Origin: Pyropia yezoensis
Lineage: Eukaryota > Rhodophyta > Bangiophyceae > Bangiales > Bangiaceae
Assembly: GCA_009829735.1 (NCBI GenBank)
Contig: CM020620.1
Coordinates: 26,506,951-26,570,950, forward strand
Reading direction: 5' to 3'
Length of the DNA stretch: 64,000 bases
Part shown: positions 22,781-32,854 of the stretch, piece after piece
How positions within the stretch are numbered: the first letter of the stretch is position 1
Layout of the letters: every line of letters begins with the position of its first letter
Made by a program: the position numbers and the translations under genes
The notes under the pieces: generated by a model
The model's input: only the letters and a program-made list of their open reading frames with translations
The model's database searches: none
Told to the model about the DNA's origin: nothing

Positions 22781-22873
22781 TACAACCGCGTTCCCTTAGG
22801 GAAGACAGAGCGCAACCACAGAAAGAGTTCGAAGAAGGGGCAGACCCTTTTGGCCAGAAGGAACCTAGTCCCT

Positions 22874-22890
22874 CCCCCGCTGATCCACCA
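22874..22890 (-). promoter_or_regulatory. Element C primer-binding site
   Basis: TGGTGGATCAGCGGGGG on the minus strand, two bases inside the 5' LTR end. Same as at 12794-12810. Confidence 0.75.
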
Positions 22891-22892
22891 AA

Positions 22893-23582
22893 TGTAGTGG
22901 TTCTACGTCCCTTAGGCGCGTAGGACCCAGAACACACAGAGAAAAAACCCACGAAGAACGCGGGGAGACAGGAGAGATACCGAACCGCCGACCGCCTGGC
23001 TGGTTCACGCGGGGATCCGCGACCAGGACGACAGTGTTCAAGCACACGCAAGTCTGTTTTTTTCGAAGGGGGAAGCAACGCGCACCCCCACGCACACTCT
23101 TACCCTCTCTCACCCGCACCCAGCAACCCTCCACACCGGGCCACGTGCGGGCCAATCAAAACCCTCCAACATGTCCGGAGGGCCCCCTCCCCCACGGATC
23201 ATCCCTGCCAGCGGGGCAGGAACCTCCAAGATACGGGGAAGAGGAGCCCCGCCGGACATCAGTGCCAGCACTCAAGATCTCCCAAATCTCACAATCACGC
23301 AAAATACACAATCAAAATCCAAACCCCAAATGCATCCCATCCCGGAATATTGACCAATGGCCAATTCCGGTCAGGGGAAATTCCCATAAACTGGAAATCC
23401 CAACATGGGCTCCAGAACCAATGGCGACCCGGTCCCATATCCATAGGAGGGGACCAATCGGAAGCTAGTAAAATCCCAAGGGGCCAAATCGGCCCCGTCC
23501 TCCTCACTAGGAAGGTGGGCACAGGGGTGCGACGCGATCTCTTCGAGGTCCCCCCACGTGGAGGGCCCATAGGGTCCCTACA
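22893..23582 (-). repeat. Element C 5' LTR (690 bp)
   Basis: The partner of 14903-15592, with TGTAG/CTACA ends. It abuts the primer site at its low-coordinate end. Confidence 0.95.
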
Positions 23583-23624
23583 CTAGAGGACACTCCCGCG
23601 GCGCAGCATCCGCGCCGGGAGTAG
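23583..23624 (+). pseudogene. C-terminal end of the element E antisense ORF
   Basis: If C and one copy of its target duplication are removed, the frame ending at 14902 continues here and stops at TAG, 23622-23624. The frame match across the 8.7-kb insertion supports the aORF having been a real reading frame when C arrived. Confidence 0.55.
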
Positions 23625-23769
23625 TACTTGGAGGCAGGTAGGGTGAGAGTGTTGGGAGAAGCGAGGAGGGAAAAGGCGGAGAGAAGGGTTGCTCGAGCGG
23701 GTGCTTGTTTTTCTTGATAGTTCCATGCTTGCATTGCGTGTTTTCCTTGATACACCCGTTCCCTTCTTC

Positions 23770-26700
23770 TCAATCCTCTTGTTCCGCGTCCATTGCGGGT
23801 AAGCTCGGCTCGTCCTGAGGGTCTTGATCAGCCCCGTCCTCCTGGTCCTCCTCCGAGTCCGATTCCAGGATCTTGCCGGCTCTGGCCACTGGAGTGCCCT
23901 TAATCCCGTTCCGTCGCGTGTAGGCGCAGACGTCCGCGATGGGTAACCGGTTTGAGGGTTCCCAGGTATCATCTGCCGGGCTAACACGGAACCAGCGTAC
24001 TCGCAGGTACAAGCGCCCGTCCCTCCAGGCATGGTCGACAAACTTGACGTAGACATATTCCCGGCCTTCTTCTTGGGATAGCCAGGGTACTGTGGCCCGC
24101 TTGCGCCGGGTCAAGTCCCGTTTGCTTGGCGGTGGAGCTCGGGTGACATGGTCGCTGCTCACCCGGTACGGGGAGTCATCCACGTCTAGAAGGAAGGTCC
24201 AGCCATCGGTATTCAGGATCTCATAAGGTCCATCCGTCTTCGAGTCCAGCTTCCCCCGGGTCTTGCTATGGTTGTTCACAAAAACCCAGTCGCCACCACC
24301 CAGTTCCTTGTTCTTTTCCCGGACTCCCTTGTCATAGTCCTGCTTGTATCGCTCCTGGGTCCTTAAGATTGACTTCTTGACTCTGGGGAGCAGGAGCTTC
24401 AGTTGTTCCAGGAACTCATCCTTGGCCTTGGGACCTAACTTCAATGCAGGCTGGAGACCGTCTGGTATTCTTTCCAGGGAGAAGTTGGTCAGCCGCCTTG
24501 GGGTGACAAAGTCGAGTGGGGCGACCCCTGTTGTCCGGTGAACTCGGGAGTTGTAGGCTAGAGTGAGGACAGCCAGGAGCTCGTCCCAGTCTTCTTGGTG
24601 CTCCTCCACGCAGTGCCGTAGCATTTCCACAAGGGTCCGGCTGAATCGTTCCACCTGGCCGTTCGTTTGCGGGTGGTACGTCGTGGTGAGCAAGTTCTTG
24701 ATGCCCATCAGGTCACAGACTCCTTGGAAGAACAGGGATGCAAACTGGGGGCCATTGTCTGTTAAGACGGAGTCTGGAGGGCCGTAGGCAGCTATCCAGT
24801 ACTTGCAGAAGGCTGACGTGACATCCAGAGCCGTAATGGTCCTCAGCGGGATCGCTCGAGAGAACTTGGAGAACCGGTCACAAATGATGAGCAGGTATAT
24901 GTTGCCGCTGGATATTTCAGGTAGGGGCCTCAGGATGTCCATGCTTAAGCTTGCAAAGGGCTCCGCCGCAGGGAATAGGCGTAGCTTAGAAGTCTTCTTC
25001 CTCTGGGACAACCGGTTCCTTGCACAAGAAACACAAGCCTCCAGGTGCTTATGGACGTCGCTGGCCATGGTTTCCCAGTAGTAATGTCGTCGCATTGAAG
25101 CATACATCCGATTGATACCAGGATGTCCGGCCTGGGGAGACGAGTGCTCCAGGCGTAGGATGTCAGCTCGTAGACTTCGGGGTACGTAGACTTGAGTTGC
25201 CCCATCGAAGGGTGACACCCGTACCAGGAGTCCATCTGTAGACTCGGAGAAACGACTGTTCCGGTTCAGGTCCATTTGGTGGCGAAGCTGCAAGCATTGA
25301 GGATCCGTCAGTTGTGCCTCCAGCATCCGGTGAATGGTCACCGGTTGATGAGCTTCAGGTGTCTCATACAGGGGAGCATGCCAGCCACGTCCGACATTCG
25401 GGAGGATGAAACAAAGTATTTCCTCCGGGATAGGACCGGTATCGGCTGCAGGAGTCTCCAGCCGGGACATGGTGTCGGCGCAGTGGTGCTCCCTCCCTGC
25501 TCTGGTGCACACCTTGTACTTGAATTCCGAAAGGCGTAAGCGCCACCGGGCGACCCTTCCTTGGCTGCTGTTCATGCATAGCAGCCACCTTAGGCTGGCG
25601 TGGTCCGTCCGGATGAGGAACTCTTGTCCTACAAGATATGGACGTAACAGGAAGCAAGCCCACACGACCGCCAAGCACTCGTGCTCCGTCGTGGAATAAT
25701 TCTTCTCGGCTGGAGTCAGGACGCGACTGTAGTAGCCTATCGGGAGGAAGTGCCCATCAGGTTGCTGCTGGAGTAGAGAGCACCCCACCTGGACGCCACA
25801 GGCATCAGTCTCCAGGACAAACTGGCCCTCCCGCTTGGGTAACGCCAGTACTGGAGTGGTGATCAGGCGCTTCTTGAGCTCTTCGAAGGCCGCGGTCTGC
25901 TTCTCGTCGAACACCGGGAGTTGTGCGGGGAGCTTCTTGCTGGTGAGCTTAATCAATGGCCGGGCAATCAGAGCATAGTCCCGTACGAACCGGCGGTAGA
26001 CGTTGCACATACTCAGGAAGCTCTTGAGCTCCGTCTGGGTCTTAGGTTGCCGTGCATGGCGGAGGGCCTTGATGTTCTTCTCATTGACTCGGAGCTCCCC
26101 CGGACTCAGCACGTGCCCCAGGTACTCCACCTCAGTCTCAAGCAGGTGGCACTTCTCGGCCTTCAGGGTAACTCCAGCCATGGACAGGAAAGCCAGGACC
26201 TCTCGAAGGTGCTCCAGGTGTTCCGCCGGGGTTATGGAGAAATCGATAATGTCGTCCAGGTAGACCAAACATGTTCTCCACCTTAGCCATGATAGGATGA
26301 TGTCGATGGCTCTCTGAAAGGTTGACGGAGCATTGATGAGACCAAAAGGAAGACGCTTGCTCCGGAATAGTCCCAGGTGGCACGTGCAGGTGGTCTTGTC
26401 TTTGTCCTCGTCAGCCAGAGGGATCTGCCAGTAACCGGCATTACAATCCAGCGTCGAGAAGAGGGTGGCATCACCAAGAAAGTCGATGCAATCATCCATC
26501 CGGGGTATCGGGTATACATCCTTGACGGTCATCTCGTTCAGGCGCCTGTAGTCAACGCAGAAACGGAAGTGACTGCCAGGTTTCGGGACGACTACCACCG
26601 GGAAGGCCCACTCGCCATCAGACGGCTCGATAACATCCATCTTGAGCATCTTGTTGACCTGCTTCTCAATCTCATCCCGGCGATGAGGTCCAGCCCGGTA

Positions 26701-27857
26701 TGGTAGAAGGTGCACTGGCTTGGCCTCTGGCTTGAGTTGAATCCGGTGTAGAGTGGCGTCCATCCTGCCCAGCTCTCCAGACCACAGGTGCCGATATTCC
26801 TGGAGAAGCTTCTCCAGGGCCTCCTTCAAGTCGGGAGGGACATTTTCCTGGTTGACCTTCGGCATCCTGGATGGTGCTTGATCAGACTTCGGGGTGAAGC
26901 TGCTATCCTGCTCCTGCCTCGGAGGTACGTCTAAGGCCGTCAAGTTGGATGCCAGCTCTTGTTGCAGGTTCAAGAGGTCTTCCTTGCCCATAGCACGGGC
27001 GGACCCCCGGTAAGGCTCTGCTGTACCGACTCGGGTGCCCTTGGCGAGGGGTAGTGGCTTCTGGTTCACGTTGACGATCAGCACCGAGAACGGGGTGTGC
27101 CTTTCTACCTTCTTGTGATGTCCGTGGGCCAAGTGTAACCGGTGTTTCGCCAGAAATTCCTTCCGTCCGTAGATCAGGCATTGACCTGCAATCCGGGTCG
27201 TTACTTGAACCTTGGTCTCCGAGCGAGGAGATAGGAGCACCGGTTTAAAGAGAGTCAAGGTAGAGGGTGGGATGCGTTCCTTCTTGTTCTTGACTACACG
27301 AACCTTAGCGTCCAGATGCTCCAACACCGGTGACACAAACCCATTGTTGAACTGCACCTTTCCTTCTCCGGGTAGGATGCCCTTGACATGCTGCTTCTGG
27401 AAGTCTCAGCCTAGGATGAGGGGGACTGATAGAGTCTTGACTACTAGAAAGAAAAAAAGCATTGGTTCATTGTTGACATAGATGGCGACAGGAAGACGGC
27501 CGAGCGGTCGTAGGGTTTGACCTGAAGCGTCGACAATATGGGTTCTGGTAGGCGCTCTCCAGGCATGTCGACGCCAGCCCGGAGGTAACAGGTTCTCAGT
27601 GATGACGCTTGGTCCGGCTCCCGTGTCAGCCACTGGCGTAACAGCTTGGGGGAGGCTATCCCCCACACGCATACGAGCATTAATCTTGAGGTTTTCCTTA
27701 CGCAGGACAAGCAAGGTCCCCTTCAACAAACAGGGTGTCCAGGCGGCTACCAGTTGAGCAGGTAACTGCCGTCCTTTCTCCCGGCACGCAAGGGGAGAAC
27801 GGGTAGAAGTACCCTGCCGTCGGAGGTTCGGGAAGACACTTGGGCAGAGCGCCTGCC
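23770..27857 (-). pseudogene. Element E pol: protease, RT, RNase H, integrase, chromodomain
   Basis: The frame is open in -1 from the slippery site. Protease ADTGAGPSVITE (near 27610) precedes one in-frame TGA at 27408-27406; after that the frame is open to 23770. RT has FCVDYRRLNEMTVKD and VYLDDIIDFS; RNase H has LETDACGVQVGC and TTEHECLAVVWAC. Integrase has SSPQAGHPGINRM and CVSCARN, then MDILRPLP, LTDNGPQF and NGQVERFS. The chromodomain is at the end (YVKFVDHAWRDGRLYLRVRW, DDTWEP). All catalytic residues I can check are present, so a single stop separates this copy from an intact pol. It converges with the aORF stop 145 bp away. Confidence 0.9.
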
Positions 27858-27870
27858 CTACTCGTTTCCC
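27842..27870 (-). promoter_or_regulatory. Element E gag/pol -1 frameshift signal
   Basis: GGGAAAC (27870-27864) is read G-GGA-AAC, followed by GAG and TAG. The spacer is 5 nt, then GGGCAG (27858-27853) pairs with CTGCCC (27847-27842) around a 5-nt loop, a perfect 6-bp stem. Pol is open in the -1 frame through to the protease. Confidence 0.75.
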
Positions 27871-29619
27871 GGGTCCGAGGAGTCCTTAGAGGTTTCGGTC
27901 TCCAGGTCAAAGTCCGTAGGAGCTTCCCTTGCCAGAGCCTCCGTGATGCTCTGTAAGGTTGCCACTCGGATTGCGTGTACCTGTGCCTTTTCCATCTTGG
28001 AGGGTGCTCGCTGGTCAGCCCAGTTGACCGCCTTTGCAAACAACAGTCCTTGACGCTTGAGTTTCTCCTGGAGATCCTTGGGAATGGTCGGGCACTGGAA
28101 GGACATGTGGTCCTCCTTCTGGCACAGCCAGCAAGACCGGAACCGCTGGTTCTTGACCTGCTTGGGGGCGTCCAGGGAAGCTTGCTCCTTGGAGACGAAG
28201 CCGCCCCACTTGTCCCCTGGCCCCACGGGTGAGGCCTCGCCAACTGCGAGTACCGGTACAGGGCTATCACCTCCCTTATACTTGTCGGGTCCGGGACGAA
28301 CTCGCGACAACGGCTTTGGAGTTGATACCATGGGAGCTTGGAGGGCCTTGGCGTGCCGGTACTTGCCCTGGGTGTAGGCCATCAACTGCTGGAAGGTATG
28401 TTCTTGATGTTCCTGGTTGTAGTTCTCCGCGTCCACTTGAAGATGTTCAGGAAGCCCTTCCGAGAAGATCATCTTGAGCCTTTCCTCATGGTAAACGTTG
28501 CCACAAGCCTCGCTCATCTCCCGGACACGACAGGCGAAGGCATCTGGAGTCTCTTGTCGCTCCATGGTTGCCCGGCTCAACCTGCCGACTGCCTTGCGCA
28601 GGGAGTCCGCGTCAGCGTAGTTGGACAGGAGCCAGTTGACCGCCTCCGGATAGCTCCTGAACGGTACGCCCGACAATGTGTCCGGCAGAATCGAGTAGAA
28701 CCTGTGCAAGCCGTTGTTCCACTTCTCCGGTCATGAAGTTAACCAGGAGGTAGAGAGCCTTGCCTTCGGACACATTGTTGTCGTTGCATGCCTTGACGAA
28801 CCGGCGCAGGATGGCAAAGATAAGCGCCGGTCTTTTCCCGGAAAAATTAGGATGTCCCCCGAAGCTCGGCTGCATTCGCCGGTTCAGGGATGCCATCTTC
28901 TTGGCCATCTTCCGGGTATAACCTTGGTCTTGGTTCTCCAGCCGGTAGATACCCCAATACGTGACCTTGTTCAGGGTGGCATCTCCCACTTGGTGGGCAG
29001 GGAAGTCAAACTCGACTAGCCTGCGCCGGGTGGGACCAGGAGATGCGTCCCAGTCATATCCCTCCTCAGAGCTGGAGGAACTGGTCTCGCTGGTGCTAGA
29101 GCGATGGCGACGACGCCGAAGCCTCCGGCTGCTCCGGTTACCGGTCTTGGAGCTCCCCGCCCCATAGGATGCAAGGGGAGGGAAAGCTTGGCCGGTCCCA
29201 GGAGTCGAGGTCTCAGGGAGACCCGTAGAACCAGTTACAGCGGTGCCTCTGGCACTGCTAGTGCCCACAGGGAGAGATGTATACACCCAGCTGCCATGTG
29301 TGGGTCCCGGAGTAAACACACCAGGGGCTATCCCTGGAGGTTGAGGAGTTGAACCGACAGGAGGGAGACGTCCACTGCGAGCGGACTCAAAAGCCATTTA
29401 CCCCGGGGTGGCTCCCACAGGAGGAACAGCCAAAGGAACGGGAGCAGGAGGTACTTGGCCGCCAGTAGACTCCAGTCCGCTACCGGATGTCACAACCAGG
29501 TCTGCTTCACCCGTAGGGAGAACGCCGGGTTGGGCACCGTCCCCCGCGGTGACCAAGGATGCGTCAAGGGACGCGGGGTCTACCCCCTCGGGCACCGTCG
29601 TGCCAGGGAGGGTAGCCAT
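27858..29619 (-). pseudogene. Element E gag with zinc knuckle, stop and frameshift
   Basis: The probable start MATLPGTTVPEG is at 29619. A TAA at 29400-29398 is followed at once by ATG in the same frame. The core includes FAILRRFVKACNDNNVSEGKALYLL, then a frame change near 28700 leads into SYPEAVNWLLSNYADAD, and a knuckle CWLCQKEDHMSFQC (C-x2-C-x4-H-x4-C) near 28100-28135. It ends SKDSSDPGNE, the same type of C-terminus as in D. Confidence 0.8.
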
Positions 29620-29808
29620 ATTGGTCTCTTGACAGCCACAGTCCAGTTGCCTGCGTGTCCAAAGATCGCAAGACCACAAGAGAGGCGTTGGAGAGCCAGG
29701 AATGGGATTCCCGTGAACGGGTGAAAATAATTCCCAAACCTTAGAAAAAGACAGAACAGGAACAACCCAACCGCTGCTTCCAAATGTCTCTTCTCAAACA
29801 CTCCGGAT

Positions 29809-29825
29809 CCCCTGCTGCTCCACCA
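29809..29825 (-). promoter_or_regulatory. Element E primer-binding site
   Basis: TGGTGGAGCAGCAGGGG on the minus strand next to the LTR. It differs from D's site by one base, and from the A/C site at several. Confidence 0.7.
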
Positions 29826-29829
29826 AATA

Positions 29830-30324
29830 TGTGGTATAAAACTCAATCCTCTCAGACACGTGTCAATATCCCTCGGGGGAAAGGGACAGGTGACACAGAA
29901 AGGGGAACTACGAGAGTGGTATGCCTGTTGCCTCACGTGCCTGCTCGCAGAGCAAACAGATACGCACGGTAGTGCACACGGGGAAGAGGAAAGCAAACGC
30001 GCAGTTGTCTTTTTTCCTGAGGGCGCGGGCCAAGGGCGCCTCGCTGTCCCTCTTAACGTGCGTCTGGGGGAGCCTCGGCACGTTGGCCAGGTAGCCCCCC
30101 CCATAACCCCGAGTGGCCCCGACCCGAGTCTAACCTCGTCAGGTCGGGGGCCACTATCACTACTAGTTCTATTCCCACTCACTAATCTCACACTCAATTT
30201 CTCTCAAATCAAGTCCCTCACAAGTATGCAAGAACCCATCAGAAATCCCTCTCTTACGTGTGGATAGCGTAGTCCACCGCATCCCAGTGCCGGGCACGGG
30301 CCACGGCCGCCAATCATCACCACA
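29830..30324 (-). repeat. Element E 5' LTR (about 495 bp)
   Basis: Plus-strand ends TGTGGT (29830) and ACCACA (30324) form a perfect 6-bp inverted repeat. The inner end abuts the primer site and the outer end abuts transposase coding sequence. The partner LTR is not in the window. Confidence 0.6.
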
Positions 30325-32174
30325 CGGCGGGCGTGTTCTGGCACCTGGTGCCCTCTGGTTGCAGTCCCGGGTCGGCGCCAAGTCGGGGCCAGGGATGCTA
30401 CACGGACGAGCTCAACACGTTCGCGGCGGGCATTGACGGCGTATCGGTGTGGGGCTCCGAAGACGTTCACACTTTATCGGCCTTCGTGGTCCAAGTGACG
30501 GCAGACATGCCCGGAGGGGACAAGGTTCTGAACGCGACCGGGCACAATGGTCGCAGCCCCAACCGGTTTCGCGACTTTCATGGCGTGCACTACGGATCTC
30601 ACTACTACTTTCCCCCAACTTATCCTTCCTCCGGCGAGGTGCTCTTCTCCATCTCAAGCCCGAGCAGCTTTCGTCGCGAGCCGGGGGCCTTTCGCGCACA
30701 CGCTGCCGATGTGGAGCAAACCCAGATGGACAACCGCAGTGCGCACTACATCGCCGAGCTGGGCAAGTAAACTGGTGTCAAAGGGCCGTCCCTGCTCTTC
30801 GCACCAAGTCGACAGGACCAGAGCAAGTACCCCAACCTGAAGTACATTGGGGACTTAGGTCCAAACTTGGCACCCTACGACACAAAGCACCTGATTTTGC
30901 AGAATGTCGTTCCGTTCTTGTGGAAACTCTTTTCCGGCAAGATTGCAATTCAAGGCGACAAAGACGCGCCCTACTGCATGCCGTCCGCGGACGCCGTCGC
31001 CGTTGGCCACGAGATCGCGGCGGCAAAGGCGACGGTACCCGCCTCTCAGGCGCGCGCCCTGCGACATGTGCACGTCTGGTTCCGCTCCTACAAAGCGGTT
31101 GACTGGATGGTGTTCATCTTGTCTACAGGAGAGGCAGTCCTGTCTGACCGCATATCGGACACAGCGTTTTCCATGTTCTTGGCCCTCTGCAAAGCCTGCC
31201 GTCCTCTCTTCCGCCCGCGGGGGCTTACTGAAGAAGAGCTTCACACTGTCGATGGTCACCTGAAGAGGTTCTGCACCTTGTTTTACTCTCATGTGTACAG
31301 GTGTGGCTGGGAGCGCGTGCCCCTTTGCCGGTCGACAATCGCTGCTCTTCTCGACATCGTGCCCAACATTTGGGCGTGTGGCCCTGCTTGGGTGAGCTGG
31401 CAGTTTCCAACGGAGAGGTACATTGGGACACTGCCTCGGCTCATCAAGTCAAGGAGCCACCCTTATCCGACGCTAGCCAATGCTGTGTCGCGCGAGTACA
31501 AAGCCGAGATCGTGACAAGTTTCGCGGAACGGCATTTAGGCGCGGAATGGCGCGCTGCTGCTGGCACCACTGATGGTGCAACTCCCACACGGGGTTATTC
31601 GTTGACCCACACAGACGGATCTACAACGGTGCTGTTGCCTCCACGGGACGTCCCATCATACCTGATTGGCTCCGAGCTGCAGAATCAGAAGGCCACTTTG
31701 ACATTGGATGGAGCATCCAGTATTCCCGACGCAATTTACGCCAAGAAGTACTTTCGGCTACAATTGCCTAACGGAGTGCTCGTCGGGTCCAGCCGGTCCA
31801 GCTCGGATGACGACACGCACAAGAGACGCAACAACTGTGTTCGCGTCCAGTCTACGGCCAGGCGTCGGCGGCAGGATGGCTCGGTGGAAGAGTACGAGCT
31901 GAGCACCTATGGGCTGGTGCATCACTTCGCCCTCGTACTTATCGAAGAGCAGCCGAGGGCGTTTGCGTACATTGAGTGCGTCAAGTCTGTCGCTGACCGG
32001 TCTGGTCGGTGTGGTCAAGCGAAGCGGCGACGCGGGATGGACTGCTTCTTCAGCTCTGGCGGCGCATGTCGCCATGTAGACGTGGCCGCAAACGACTCGG
32101 TCGTCGGCACACTGCGGCGACACGGGCGGCACATGGTGCGTTTCATCCGGGAGCGGTTCAGCGATGTACCCTAG
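30325..32174 (+). pseudogene. CACTA/EnSpm-like transposase, N-terminally truncated
   Basis: The plus frame reads HTLSAFVVQVTADMPGGDKV, then GHNGRSPNRFRDFHGVHYGS and YYFPP, resembling the tnp2-type transposase block of CACTA elements. After one in-frame TAA (30768-30770) the same frame continues 435 codons from 30867: KHLILQNVVPFLWKLFSG, then GPAWVSWQFPTERYIGTL and RSRSHPYPTLANAVSREYKAE, like the DUF4218 region of the same transposases. The C-terminus ends at TAG 32172-32174. The N-terminal half is missing, probably displaced by element E. The expected transposase would bind element ends and cut DNA. No CACTA terminal repeats were identified. Family call is from memory of conserved blocks. Confidence 0.75.
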
Positions 32175-32284
32175 CAGTACTGTTTAGATGCTATTAGAAT
32201 GATGATATCATCGCGTCGGCTTTTTCTGTCGGACAGATGTCTCTGACTTCTACATGTATTCTAGGAATTTGGAAAGTAGCAGTG
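32175..32284. other. Short flank between CACTA fragment and element D
   Basis: AT-richer sequence without a gene. It rejoins 41674 onward if element D is removed. Confidence 0.6.
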
Positions 32285-32289
32285 ACTGC
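32285..32289 (+). repeat. Target-site duplication of element D, left copy
   Basis: ACTGC directly before the 5' LTR. The identical ACTGC follows the 3' LTR at 41669-41673. Confidence 0.9.
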
Positions 32290-32759
32290 TGTGGCAGTAT
32301 TGACCCCCAGGTAGGGGGGCAACACGTGCCATGCAAGGGGCGGCAGGCCACTGGCCTGATCCGTTCCTCCCCCTGCATTTGGGTCCATATTCCCTAAGTT
32401 TGGGATAGTTAGCTTAGTAGTAAATCCAACTTGGATTTGAGGGTTTTCTGCATTTATCGTCTTGAATTTTCGTGTGGCCCGGTGGGCAGGTGCTGGGGTG
32501 GGAGATTCTGAGTGGCGAGATTCTGAGGGGACCCTGGGGGGATGAGCGGAGGGACAGCGGGGCTTGGCCCTGCGTCCCCGTCCCGACCAAGAAACTGTTG
32601 GACCACACACCATCTTCTTGTTTGTCAGTGGGGGGATTGCCCCACAACAGGGATAGAGTGTGTGCGACTTGCACTTCTTCCGGTTCCCCCCGACACGGGA
32701 GGCAGCCCTTGTACACCGCCCCAACTTGGGTGCCGTGTGTTCGAGAGGTTTTAGCCACA
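32290..32759 (+). repeat. Element D 5' LTR (470 bp)
   Basis: Starts TGTGGC and ends GCCACA, a 6-bp inverted terminal repeat. Partner at 41199-41668. Confidence 0.95.
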
Positions 32760-32761
32760 TT

Positions 32762-32778
32762 TGGCGGAGCAGCAGGGG
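32762..32778 (+). promoter_or_regulatory. Element D primer-binding site
   Basis: TGGCGGAGCAGCAGGGG, two bases after the LTR. It starts TGG, as for a tRNA 3' CCA; the tRNA is not identified. Confidence 0.75.
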
Positions 32779-32854
32779 ACAGAGGTAAACTTTACCTCCG
32801 GGAGCACCCGGGTGTAGGGGGCCCTCTGTCTCAGAGGAACGGTGGACTTGGACC

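Larger units (their letters stand above)
14903..23582 (-). mobile_element. Element C: recent Ty3/gypsy insertion, RT/RNase H-deleted
   Basis: An 8.68-kb element with two 690-bp LTRs, 5' LTR at 22893-23582 and 3' LTR at 14903-15592. It carries a primer site, gag, -1 frameshift signal, an internally deleted pol and a plus-strand aORF. Flanks are CTGGAG before 14903 and CTAGAG after 23582, an imperfect 6-bp duplication. It sits inside element E's aORF, near that ORF's 3' end. The LTRs differ at only 4 sites that I can find, so insertion is young relative to its host, yet the coding part is already defective. Confidence 0.88.
23583..30324 (-). mobile_element. Element E: Ty3/gypsy chromovirus, right part
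   Basis: On the minus strand: 5' LTR, primer site, gag, -1 frameshift signal, pol with chromodomain. The element continues at 13353-14902 beyond C and, by inference, past the left end of the window beyond A. Its LTR outer end abuts CACTA transposase coding sequence at 30325, so E probably inserted into that gene. Confidence 0.8.

Noticed and set aside
23034..23586. ORFs in the 690-bp repeats as genes
   Set aside because: The same ORFs occur in both LTRs of element C; they are LTR sequence.
30867..32174. 435-codon ORF as a separate host gene
   Set aside because: It is in frame with the preceding transposase-like ORF and carries CACTA transposase blocks.
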